Source: Paenibacillus wulumuqiensis | Lineage (GTDB): Bacteria > Bacillota > Bacilli > Paenibacillales > Paenibacillaceae | DNA: 64,000 nt | Direction: 5' to 3' | Assembly (NCBI RefSeq): GCF_000971965.1 | Contig: NZ_LAQP01000021.1 | Span: 1 to 64,000 of the forward strand | Shown here: positions 26,006 through 33,245 of the stretch, one piece after another | Numbering within the stretch: position 1 is the first letter of the stretch | How the letters are laid out: the number at the start of each line of letters is the position of its first letter | Made by a program: the position numbers and the translations under genes | Notes under the pieces: generated by a model | Seen by the model: only the letters and a program-made list of their open reading frames with translations | Told to the model about the DNA's origin: nothing | The model's database searches: none

Positions 26006-27298
26006 CTAATTCATGCGGTTGATTTTAACAAAGTCTTCGTCAAGCTTTTGCAGCAGTGCATCGACGCTGCGGGTCGCCGGATCGGAGACGAGGAAGAACG
26101 TCATATCCTGTCCGAATGTAGTGTCATACTGTCCGTACCAGAGCGGCTTGACCTGGTTGTTGACGACTTTGCCGGTTTTGAAAATGTCCTGGAATTCGCT
26201 GGCGATCGGGTCCTGCTGCTTGGGCTTGATCTCGTCGGAGATCGTACTGATCGTCTGGACACCATCGGCCCAGATCTGTGCACCTTCATCGGAAGCCATA
26301 AATTCAAAAAACTGCTTGGAGGCATCCAGATGCTCAGAATTGGCACCGATCATCCACGTGTCATCGGTGGAATAGGTCATCACATTCTCGTCCGGGTTGT
26401 CAGTCGCGGGATACATGAAGACGCCGAAGTTGCCTTCCGGATTGTAGCTGCGGATCGTACCGATTGCAAAGCTGCCCATAATGTCCATCGCAGCCTTGCC
26501 CTGGGCAAAGTACTGGAGGGAGCGGTCATAATCGATATCCTTGGCATCCTTGTTGGCATAGCTGCTCAGTTCATTCAGACGGGTCAGGAACTCGCGATAG
26601 CCCGGGATATCCGAGAATTTCTTCTCTCCAGCCATGATCTGTCCGGGATAATCCGGGTTGTCCTTGAGGAGGTTGCCGAACATATCCGGGAACATGAAGC
26701 TCATGTAGGAAGCGGCATCTTTCCAGGAAGCGGCGAAGGGGGTGATGCCTTTGGCCTGCAGCTTTTTGGATACGTCGACCAGTTCGGAGTAGGTTGTGGG
26801 TACTTCCACACCAGCCTGCTTGAACAGATCCTTGTTGTAAATGACGGCGTTGGTCATCAGATCCACCGGTAGTCCGTATACTTTGCCTTCGTACGAGACA
26901 TTAGGCAGATAATCCGGATTGACCCGCTTCATGAACGCTTCGTTGGTCAGATCGAGAAAGGCACCTGATTTGGTAATATCAATCATGCCCTGCGGACGTC
27001 CAAAAATGATATCCGGCTGGTCATCGGCAGCGACTTTCATCTTGATATTGTCATTATACTTGTCGACTGGCATGACCTGGATATCAAACTCGATGTTGGG
27101 ATGAAGCTCGGTGAAGCGGTCGGTCAATTTTTTGAACGTATCGACTTTGGGCTTCTCGACCATGTAGTGAGTAACGGTCAGGGTTACCTTGCCATCTGCG
27201 TCACCACCCGAGCCTGAAGATGCTCCGGAATTGCCGCATCCGGTGAGAGCCATCGAACCAGCGAGCAGCAGAGAGAGAAAGAATCCGGTTTTTTTCAT
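26006..27298 (-). CDS. Sugar ABC transporter substrate-binding lipoprotein
   Basis: A 430-residue lipoprotein (signal MKKTGFFLSLLLAGSMALTGCG, lipobox LTGC) of the SBP_bac_1 family that captures an oligosaccharide and hands it to the permeases downstream. Typical blocks are HYMVEKPKVDTFKKLTDRF, DDQPDIIFGRPQGM, YEGKVYGLPVDLMTNAVIYN, AMDIMGSFAIG and DTWMIGANSEHLDASKQFFEFM. The substrate cannot be read. A divergently oriented GntR/LacI-type regulator and two cre-like sites lie upstream. Confidence 0.92.
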   Translation of the reverse strand: MKKTGFFLSLLLAGSMALTGCGNSGASSGSGGDADGKVTLTVTHYMVEKPKVDTFKKLTDRFTELHPNIEFDIQVMPVDKYNDNIKMKVAADDQPDIIFGRPQGMIDITKSGAFLDLTNEAFMKRVNPDYLPNVSYEGKVYGLPVDLMTNAVIYNKDLFKQAGVEVPTTYSELVDVSKKLQAKGITPFAASWKDAASYMSFMFPDMFGNLLKDNPDYPGQIMAGEKKFSDIPGYREFLTRLNELSSYANKDAKDIDYDRSLQYFAQGKAAMDIMGSFAIGTIRSYNPEGNFGVFMYPATDNPDENVMTYSTDDTWMIGANSEHLDASKQFFEFMASDEGAQIWADGVQTISTISDEIKPKQQDPIASEFQDIFKTGKVVNNQVKPLWYGQYDTTFGQDMTFFLVSDPATRSVDALLQKLDEDFVKINRMN

Positions 27299-27323
27299 TA
27301 TCCAACCTCCAGCAAAGTAGTAT

Positions 27324-27337
27324 TGTAAGCGCTTTAT
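27324..27337 (+). promoter_or_regulatory. cre-like or regulator-operator site
   Basis: TGTAAGCGCTTTAT, with the perfect core AAGCGCTT, is close to the CcpA cre consensus. It lies 26 bp upstream of the binding-protein start, where bound protein would block the operon. LacI-type operators share this core; GntR-type headpieces usually bind other sequences, so CcpA is favoured. Confidence 0.5.
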
Positions 27338-27432
27338 TCGTGTATTATAAAATGCGCATCCATCAATTTATATAATCAATTGGTTATAAATTTATAAAAA
27401 ATATATTTTTACATTAACGATAAAATTAATAT

Positions 27433-27446
27433 TGAAAGCGTTAACA
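27433..27446 (+). promoter_or_regulatory. cre site, full match to consensus
   Basis: TGAAAGCGTTAACA fits TGNAANCGNTNNCA at every fixed position. It lies about 135 bp upstream of the ABC operon and 160 bp upstream of the regulator gene, consistent with carbon catabolite control of the transporter. Confidence 0.6.
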
Positions 27447-27604
27447 TTTTGTAAGATAATGTCAACACCAACAGGGACGTGTCATAGAGAGGAGAAATTA
27501 AGGGAAGAGCAGATACTATAAATAAATACGTAAAAAAGTGATAAAATTTTGTGATTTCTAACAGTTCAGTAAATTTAATTTCCAGGAAAATGGGGTGATC
27601 CGTA

Positions 27605-28702
27605 ATGAAGAAGATTCCTCTCTATAAACAGATCAAGCAGCATATTCAGCAGAAAATCGCATCCGGTGAACTGCGCTATCGTGACCGTGTGCCTTCGGAA
27701 CAGGAGATGATGGAGGAATACCAGGTCAGCAAAATCACAGTCAAAAATGCCATGATCGAACTGGCCGAAGAGGGATGGGTCAAGCGTATTCAGGGCAAAG
27801 GAACATTTGTCTCGCTAGAGCCGGGAGCATGTACGCTCACTGCCGGACAGGCTGGCATCGCCTGTTTCCCCTATCATCAGAACACCGCGCCGGCTCCGGT
27901 AATCGGTCTTATTATTCCGACGATGAAGACGCGCGTTATTCAGAAGCTGGTCGATTATACAGAGTATTATGCCAACCAGGCCGGCTATCAGCTGATCCTG
28001 CATATAACACGTGAATGCGCTACTAATGAGACTGAAGCGATTCGTCAGCTGATCGATCGGCATGTGCAGGGGATTATTGTATTTCCTACCGAAGACGAGA
28101 AATACAGCGAATCGCTGCTGCGCCTGTCGCTGGACAAGTTCCCTTTTATATTCATGGATCGGTATCTGCGCAATATTGAGACCTATAGGGTGATCTCGGA
28201 TAATTTTACCGGAGCGTACCAGACGGTCTCTTATTTGTTGGAAAAGGGACATCGGCATATCGCGCTGATCTCGCCGGATAATACCAATACAGCGATTCAG
28301 GATCGCACGCTCGGTCTGGAGCATGCCTATATGGATCAGCATATTTCTATCGACAAAAATCTGCTCTGCCATGTACCACTGGATATTCTGAGAACGGCGG
28401 GAGCACAGGAATATGTCACTGCTTTCCTGCAGAGGTATCCTTATCTTACGGCGGTATTTGCGCTTACTGCGGAAGCGGCGGATCTGACGCATGCATCATT
28501 GCAGCAGCTGGGCCGGATCGGAGTCACGGAGATCATTTCCTTTGACGATCCGGGGCTGCCGGGGGTAGCATGCATTATGCAGGATGAGCAGACGATGGCG
28601 ATGTGGGCAGTGAAGCTGCTGCAATCCCAGATGGAAGGGGAATACAACCCGCAGGAGTATATCGTTCCGGTCAGGCTGAATTTTCTGGAGAATACATTAT
28701 AA
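27605..28702 (+). CDS. GntR-headpiece transcriptional regulator with LacI-type sugar-binding domain
   Basis: A 365-residue protein. Residues 1-70 are a GntR winged helix: PLYKQIKQHIQQKIASGEL, PSEQEMMEEYQVSKITVKNA, LAEEGWVKRIQGKGTFVS. Residues about 95-360 are a periplasmic-binding-like domain (IGLIIPTMKTRVIQKLVDY, GIIVFPTEDEKY, FIFMDRYL, VISDNFTGAYQTVSYLLEKGHRHIALIS). This architecture is that of AraR-like repressors released by a sugar. It is divergent from a sugar ABC operon and most likely controls it. Start: ATG 27605, with GGGGTGAT upstream. Confidence 0.9.
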   Translation: MKKIPLYKQIKQHIQQKIASGELRYRDRVPSEQEMMEEYQVSKITVKNAMIELAEEGWVKRIQGKGTFVSLEPGACTLTAGQAGIACFPYHQNTAPAPVIGLIIPTMKTRVIQKLVDYTEYYANQAGYQLILHITRECATNETEAIRQLIDRHVQGIIVFPTEDEKYSESLLRLSLDKFPFIFMDRYLRNIETYRVISDNFTGAYQTVSYLLEKGHRHIALISPDNTNTAIQDRTLGLEHAYMDQHISIDKNLLCHVPLDILRTAGAQEYVTAFLQRYPYLTAVFALTAEAADLTHASLQQLGRIGVTEIISFDDPGLPGVACIMQDEQTMAMWAVKLLQSQMEGEYNPQEYIVPVRLNFLENTL

Positions 28703-28861
28703 AAAGGCTGGTATAGATAATATATTAATTAAATAAAGTGAAATTATTACAGTAAATCCAGATTCAACTGGTAGTTATACAGGTAAATGATGGCTAACAG
28801 ACAATAATCTGACTGCAGATAATAATAAGCAAAATGACAGACAAACAGGGAAGTGAGAGAA

Positions 28862-29173
28862 ATGAGCTGGGCGGAGGTTATATCCCATAGATACAGAGTG
28901 CACAAAGAGCTTAAGGAAGAAATTGAAGCCGTATTAAAAATTTGCCTGGAGGAGCTTGAGGGTCTTGGTGTACCGACGAGCCAGACGCTAACCAGTCACT
29001 ATCCACTGGAATGGATGGTCTGCATCGGTCTCAAGAAATTTATCCTCAAAGGCAATGACATTTATCGGAACAAAGAAGTCTATGACAGCAACGGACTGAT
29101 TCACAGCCATGATCGGGATACGCTTGAGGTCGTACAGGAATTGCTGCTGGATGAGTTTTCGAAAACATTTTAA
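28862..29173 (+). CDS. Small conserved protein of unknown function
   Basis: A 103-residue protein from ATG 28862 (GGGAAGTGAGAG upstream; a GTG at 28853 is part of that region). It is soluble and mostly helical (KELKEEIEAVLKICLEELEGLG), ending with HDRDTLEVVQELLLDEFSKTF. No family recognised. It is followed by a terminator-like hairpin. Confidence 0.6.
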   Translation: MSWAEVISHRYRVHKELKEEIEAVLKICLEELEGLGVPTSQTLTSHYPLEWMVCIGLKKFILKGNDIYRNKEVYDSNGLIHSHDRDTLEVVQELLLDEFSKTF

Positions 29174-29244
29174 ACGAGTACATTGAAAAGGATACACCCA
29201 TATACCTGCTCAGGCAGCATCTAACTTCAGACGAACTACATATG

Positions 29245-29268
29245 GCATCCTCGCGGATGCTATCTTTT
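29245..29268 (+). terminator. Terminator-like hairpin
   Basis: GCATCC (29245-29250), a TCGC loop and GGATGC (29255-29260) are followed by TATCTTTTT. It ends the small gene at 29173. Confidence 0.6.
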
Positions 29269-29394
29269 TGTCACAGCGGCTGTTTTGCTGGCGACAGACG
29301 GGTAAAATGTCGGGATTGTCAGCACCCGGATAGTGTGGAAGACCCATCATTACCAATGAACAAAGTCACGAATATAAAGAAAGCGACAAATGCC

Positions 29395-29419
29395 GTTTAT
29401 TTAGCAGATGCAGGGGTAA
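29395..29419 (+). promoter_or_regulatory. Sigma-B-like promoter of the KGG-repeat gene
   Basis: GTTTAT (29395-29400) and GGGTAA (29414-29419) are separated by 13 bp, close to the sigma-B pattern GTTT-N(12-15)-GGGTAT. It lies about 65 bp before the start of a gene whose homologues (GsiB type) are sigma-B targets in Bacillus. Whether this organism has a sigma-B-like factor is not known from the window. Confidence 0.5.
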
Positions 29420-29483
29420 TGATATAGTGTCGACGCTTACAAAACATTACAGATTATAAAATAAATTCAAGGAGTGAGTACAA

Positions 29484-29933
29484 ATGGCAAATAATAATGA
29501 TGATAACAAAATGAGCAGAGAAGAAGCAGGCCGTCTGGGTGGCGAAGCAACTTCCAAGAATCATGACAAAGAATTCTATCAGGAAATTGGCCAAAAGGGT
29601 GGAGAAGCAACATCCGAATCTCACGACAAAGAATTTTATCAGGAAATCGGTGAAAAAGGCGGCCAGGCAACCTCTGATTCTCATGGCAAAGAGTTCTATC
29701 AGGAGATTGGTGAAAAAGGTGGCCAGGCAACTTCAGATTCTCATGGTAAAGAGTTCTACCAGGAGATCGGTCAAAAAGGCGGCGAAGCTACTTCTGAATC
29801 CCATGGCAAGGAGTTCTATCAGGAAATCGGCAGCGAAGGCGGCAAAGCCCGCAGCGATTCCGACGGCATGAGTCGTGAAGAAGCAGGACGCAAAGGCGGC
29901 CAAGCGCGCTCCAACAATAACGACAACGATTAA
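29484..29933 (+). CDS. KGG-repeat general stress protein (GsiB-like)
   Basis: A 149-residue, very hydrophilic protein with no hydrophobic core. It is made of about 20-residue repeats of the form KEFYQEIG-x-KGG-x-ATS-x-SH, flanked by MSREEAGR-x-GG units at both ends. KGG repeats define the stress-induced GsiB/con-10 family, thought to protect proteins under drought, heat or salt stress. RBS AAGGAG. A sigma-B-like promoter lies upstream, which fits stress control. The protein is likely disordered. Confidence 0.88.
   Translation: MANNNDDNKMSREEAGRLGGEATSKNHDKEFYQEIGQKGGEATSESHDKEFYQEIGEKGGQATSDSHGKEFYQEIGEKGGQATSDSHGKEFYQEIGQKGGEATSESHGKEFYQEIGSEGGKARSDSDGMSREEAGRKGGQARSNNNDND
29565..29865 (+). 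repeat. Five in-frame 60-bp repeats inside the KGG-repeat gene
   Basis: Each unit encodes KEFYQEIG-x-x-GG-x-A, and the DNA copies are 80-95% alike by eye, with differences mainly at third positions. Such units can expand or contract by recombination, so copy number may vary between strains. Confidence 0.8.
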
Positions 29934-29970
29934 TTCACATAACGGATAATACGCACGATAGGTTTTCCCA

Positions 29971-30002
29971 AACGAACCGTCTTTGCAGGCGGTTCGTTTT
30001 TG
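29971..30002 (+). terminator. Rho-independent terminator after KGG-repeat gene
   Basis: AACGAACCG (29971-29979) pairs with CGGTTCGTT (29990-29998), followed by TTT. A clear 9-bp stem. Confidence 0.88.
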
Positions 30003-30105
30003 TGTCCTGGGCAGCAAGAAATGCGCCCAGGTGAACAGGGACATGTATGCAATGTATCCTTATACCTTATATACCTTGCAACTAGAGAGAAAAGGCGGTC
30101 ATACG

Positions 30106-30756
30106 ATGTTTTTCCTAATGATAGTGATGAAATTGGTCATTGGATTGGTAGCTCTGATTATTGGGGCAAGAGTGCTGGGCAAAAAGAAACTGGCTCAAAC
30201 CACGCCGCTTGATCTTATATATGTCGTTGTATTGAGTGGAGTACTGATACAGGCGGTATATGATGAGCAGGTACAGCTGTATCATCTGCTGGGAGCGATT
30301 GCGCTCTGGTGCATCATGATTTATCTTATTGAATATTTTGTGAGCCGCAAAGAAAAGGCCCGTAGTCTGATCAAAGGAGCGGCAGTCCTGCTCGTATCCG
30401 ACTCTGAAATGAAAGTAAAGGCTTTTATTAAACATAAAATGGAAGTGGAGCAGTACCGCACCCTTCTCCGTCAGCAAGGAGTCTTCTCCATGTCGGATGT
30501 GACGTATGCGATTCTGGAGACGAATGGCGGTATCAGTGTGATTCACAAAGAACAGCTCTGCCGTACACCCTCTATTCTGCTGGCGAATACAGGCGAGTAT
30601 GTCATAGCGGATTTTGATCAGGATCGCCAGCGGGATGAAGAGTGGGTCAGGGAAAAGCTGCAAGAAGGCGGTTATTCCGATATCAGCCGGATCTTCTGCG
30701 CGGAATGGTCCGAAGAGAATGGATTGTATGTCGTCCTCTACCCGGATAAAGAGTAG
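30106..30756 (+). CDS. DUF421 family membrane protein (YetF-like)
   Basis: A 216-residue protein from ATG 30106 (AAAGGCGG upstream). Three N-terminal TM helices (about 3-20, 32-50, 57-78) contain the DUF421 hallmark RVLGKKKLAQTTPLDLIYVVVLSG. A cytoplasmic domain follows with KVEQYRTLLRQQGVFSMSDVTYAILETNGGISV. YetF proteins are spore or vegetative membrane proteins of unknown biochemical role. Confidence 0.85.
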   Translation: MFFLMIVMKLVIGLVALIIGARVLGKKKLAQTTPLDLIYVVVLSGVLIQAVYDEQVQLYHLLGAIALWCIMIYLIEYFVSRKEKARSLIKGAAVLLVSDSEMKVKAFIKHKMEVEQYRTLLRQQGVFSMSDVTYAILETNGGISVIHKEQLCRTPSILLANTGEYVIADFDQDRQRDEEWVREKLQEGGYSDISRIFCAEWSEENGLYVVLYPDKE

Positions 30757-31080
30757 GGAGGACAAGTCGTATATCAAATGATAGATCCAGCCAACAGCCA
30801 TCATGCGCTGACAACGGCTGCCTGAATGCAGCTTCCTGACCGTATGTACAACGGAAGCATTTGGGCAGTCTTTTTCGTGATTTCGACAAAAAAGAATCAA
30901 AAATTGCAATCACTGTTTATCCATGCTATATTTTGACCATAAAACCAAAATAGTTTTTTGGTCAAAAAGAAAATCATTGCTGAACCTGCCAGATGGACAA
31001 GCAAATGGGATAGCACTCTGCGTGATGCTAACTGTCTAACTATCCAATAGTTTAACGGGTACAGGATTGGAGAGGAAACC
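30757..31080. other. Intergenic region (324 bp) with an operator
   Basis: Holds the palindromic operator at 30931-30967 and the promoter and RBS of the tetR-MFP-RND operon. No gene recognised. Confidence 0.6.
30931..30967 (+). promoter_or_regulatory. Palindromic operator upstream of the tetR-efflux operon
   Basis: TTTTGACCATAAAAC (30931-30945) and GTTTTTTGGTCAAAA (30953-30967) are inverted copies with one mismatch and a 7-bp spacer. The left arm contains TTGACC, a possible -35 element, so a bound repressor would block transcription. The TetR protein encoded 114 bp downstream is the obvious candidate. Confidence 0.7.
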
Positions 31081-31731
31081 ATGAACGAGATGGAATGGGA
31101 TGAACCGAGTATTAAATTATCATTTATGCTGGACCATTTACCTGAGGAAGGATGTATACAGATGACCAATCACCATACGGACGAGAGATACATGAAGATT
31201 ATTAACACAGCAACAGAGGTATTCTCCATGATAGGCTACAAGGCGACGACGGTTGACCGAATCGCCAAAACAGCAGGAATCAGCAAGGGGGCGATCTACC
31301 TTTTCTTTGAGACCAAGGAAGAGATCCTGATTGCAGTCATGGATAATTATATCCGTGAGATGATCGGTAAGGCCGAAGAAGCAATCAATGGGGAAGGCAC
31401 CCCGGAAGACCGCTTGTATCGTGCGATCTACGCCTGTATCATGTACCGCAAAAATCTATGCATTCTGGATAAGCTCACCCTGGAAGCCGGACAATTCGGT
31501 ACGGTAGTCTCCCATAATGCACTGAACAAATTTAACAATGCTACTATCGCTTCGGTGCGACAACTGCTGGACAAAGCAGTGGAGCGTGACCTCGTGCATA
31601 TCGAGAATACGGAAGTGACAGCCTTTGCGCTGGCTCATCTGTATGATGCCCTTACTGCGCAGTGGGAACTGCATCATGAGCCGCTGAAAGACGAAGTGAT
31701 TTTTGAAATGCTGCGCAAAGTACTGATGTAA
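31081..31731 (+). CDS. TetR/AcrR family regulator of the efflux operon
   Basis: A 216-residue regulator. ATG 31081 has GGAGAGGA upstream; ATG 31162 (MTNHHTDERYMKII), with GGAAGG upstream, would give a more standard TetR length. The HTH is clear: IINTATEVFSMIGYKATTVDRIAKTAGISKGAIYLFFETKEEIL. The C-terminal part is helical. It opens an operon with a membrane-fusion protein and an RND pump, probably represses it, and probably binds the inverted repeat at 30931-30967. Its ligand would be a pump substrate. Confidence 0.88.
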   Translation: MNEMEWDEPSIKLSFMLDHLPEEGCIQMTNHHTDERYMKIINTATEVFSMIGYKATTVDRIAKTAGISKGAIYLFFETKEEILIAVMDNYIREMIGKAEEAINGEGTPEDRLYRAIYACIMYRKNLCILDKLTLEAGQFGTVVSHNALNKFNNATIASVRQLLDKAVERDLVHIENTEVTAFALAHLYDALTAQWELHHEPLKDEVIFEMLRKVLM

Positions 31732-31790
31732 CCCGGGACCATAGTGGTCTTGATCAGAGACGATAATTGTACTGTGGAGGAGCCATACGC

Positions 31791-33245
31791 ATGAGCAAAA
31801 AATCTAGTTCGATATGGATAAGTGGAATACTGTTAAGTGTATTATTGGCTGGATGTTCGCCAGCACCGGCCGCAGAACATCCGGCCAATACGGTATCCTT
31901 GATGAAAGTAAAGGAAGCACCGCTGACCGCCGTCTATGATCTGTCCGGCACCCTGCAGGCCCGGACATCCTCACCGGTATCCTTTGAAATGGGTGGAACT
32001 GTCGATTCACTGGGCGCTGATATTGGCGATACCGTAAATAAAGGCACCGTACTCGCACGGCTCGATACGGATGATCTGGATCTGAAAGTAGCCGAGGCAC
32101 AGCAGGCGGTGCAGCAGGCCGCCGCCGGAGTCAGCGCCGCCAGAGCTTCCCTGCAAAATGCCCAGGCAGTACGTGCCGCTGCCGAAGCAAGTGTAGCTGC
32201 AGCCCAGGCACAGGTCGAAGGAGCGAAGAGTAAGCAGCAGGGTGTACTCGACGGAGCACGCAGCCAGGAGAAAGCGCAGGCGCAAAATGCGGTAAACAAA
32301 GCGCAGGCGGCCTATAACCAGGCAGAATCTGCTGCCAAGCGGGCCGAAACGCTGTACCAGAATGGTCTATTGTCCCAGCAGGAGAATGAACAGGCCCAGA
32401 CGGCATTTGCCAATGCAGATGCAGCGTTAAAAGACGCCAGAGAACAGCTGTCACTCGTCCGGGAAGGCGCGAGTACATCCGACCGTGCCAGTGCAGCTGC
32501 AGCCGTCAAGCAGGCGCAGGTCGGTATCGAATCCGCCCGGGCGAGTGTATCCCAGGCCGAGGCGGGGATTGAGCAGGCTCAAGCTGGTGCCCGGCAGGCC
32601 CAGGCGAGCTATGATCAGGCTGGCGTCGCTCTCGCCCAGGCCAAGCTTGCCCATTCCAAGTCCATACTGAAGTCTCCGATCAGCGGCGTTATTCTGGAGA
32701 AAAGTATCTCGACCGGACAGGTTGCTGGTGCAGGAACAAGCTTATTTACGATCGGAGAGATTAATCCGCTCAAAGTCCTGCTGCCTGTACCGGATGATGA
32801 AATCGGACAATGGAAAAAAGGCCAGCAGGTGAGCATTACACTCTACGATGAGCAGCGCACCGGAACAGTCACCAGCATTTACCCCAAAACAAATGACAAT
32901 ACCGGCTCCATCAGCGTGGAAGTACGCATCGCCAACCCCAAGCTGGACTGGAAGCCCGGTCAGGTCGTCAAAGCTTCCCGTCAGACCCAATCCAAAACAG
33001 GCATCATGATCCCGATCGAAGCGGTGATCAGCACGGACAATGCCCCTTATGTATTCAAAAATGTAAAAGGCAAAGCAGTTCGTACACCGGTCAAAACCGG
33101 TGGTCTGTACGATAACCAGCTGGTGATTACAAGTGGACTGAAGCCGGGAGATCAGATTGTGACTTCGGGAGCGGACCGGTTATTTGATGGCGACGAGATC
33201 AAGGGACAGACTGCATCCGCCGCACAGGGGGCCAGCCAGCAATGA
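31791..33245 (+). CDS. RND efflux membrane-fusion lipoprotein
   Basis: A 484-residue protein from ATG 31791 (GGAGGAG upstream; an in-frame start at 31767 is weaker). Lipoprotein signal with lipobox LLAGC. It has an HlyD-type lipoyl half-motif (VSFEMGGTVDSLGADIGDTVNKGTVLARLD), a very long Ala/Gln-rich coiled coil (about 95-300), the second lipoyl half (SPISGVILEKSISTGQVAGAG) and a beta-barrel. It overlaps the pump gene by 4 bp. In a Gram-positive cell it would couple to the pump outside the membrane. The long coiled coil is striking for a cell with no outer membrane. Confidence 0.88.
   Translation: MSKKSSSIWISGILLSVLLAGCSPAPAAEHPANTVSLMKVKEAPLTAVYDLSGTLQARTSSPVSFEMGGTVDSLGADIGDTVNKGTVLARLDTDDLDLKVAEAQQAVQQAAAGVSAARASLQNAQAVRAAAEASVAAAQAQVEGAKSKQQGVLDGARSQEKAQAQNAVNKAQAAYNQAESAAKRAETLYQNGLLSQQENEQAQTAFANADAALKDAREQLSLVREGASTSDRASAAAAVKQAQVGIESARASVSQAEAGIEQAQAGARQAQASYDQAGVALAQAKLAHSKSILKSPISGVILEKSISTGQVAGAGTSLFTIGEINPLKVLLPVPDDEIGQWKKGQQVSITLYDEQRTGTVTSIYPKTNDNTGSISVEVRIANPKLDWKPGQVVKASRQTQSKTGIMIPIEAVISTDNAPYVFKNVKGKAVRTPVKTGGLYDNQLVITSGLKPGDQIVTSGADRLFDGDEIKGQTASAAQGASQQ

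Larger units (their letters stand above)
27299..27604. other. Divergent control region (306 bp)
   Basis: Lies between the ABC operon (minus) and the regulator gene (plus). It is AT-rich and holds two cre-like sites (27324-27337 and 27433-27446), plus the promoters for both directions, which were not resolved. Confidence 0.6.
29174..29483. other. Intergenic region (310 bp)
   Basis: Holds a terminator-like hairpin (29245-29268) and, upstream of the KGG-repeat gene, a sigma-B-like promoter (29395-29419) and the AAGGAG ribosome-binding site at about 29469. No additional gene is convincing. Confidence 0.6.

Noticed and set aside
29565-29865. Regular 60-bp repeats that could be mistaken for a CRISPR-like array
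   Set aside because: The repeats are contiguous, in frame and encode KGG repeats; there are no unique spacers.
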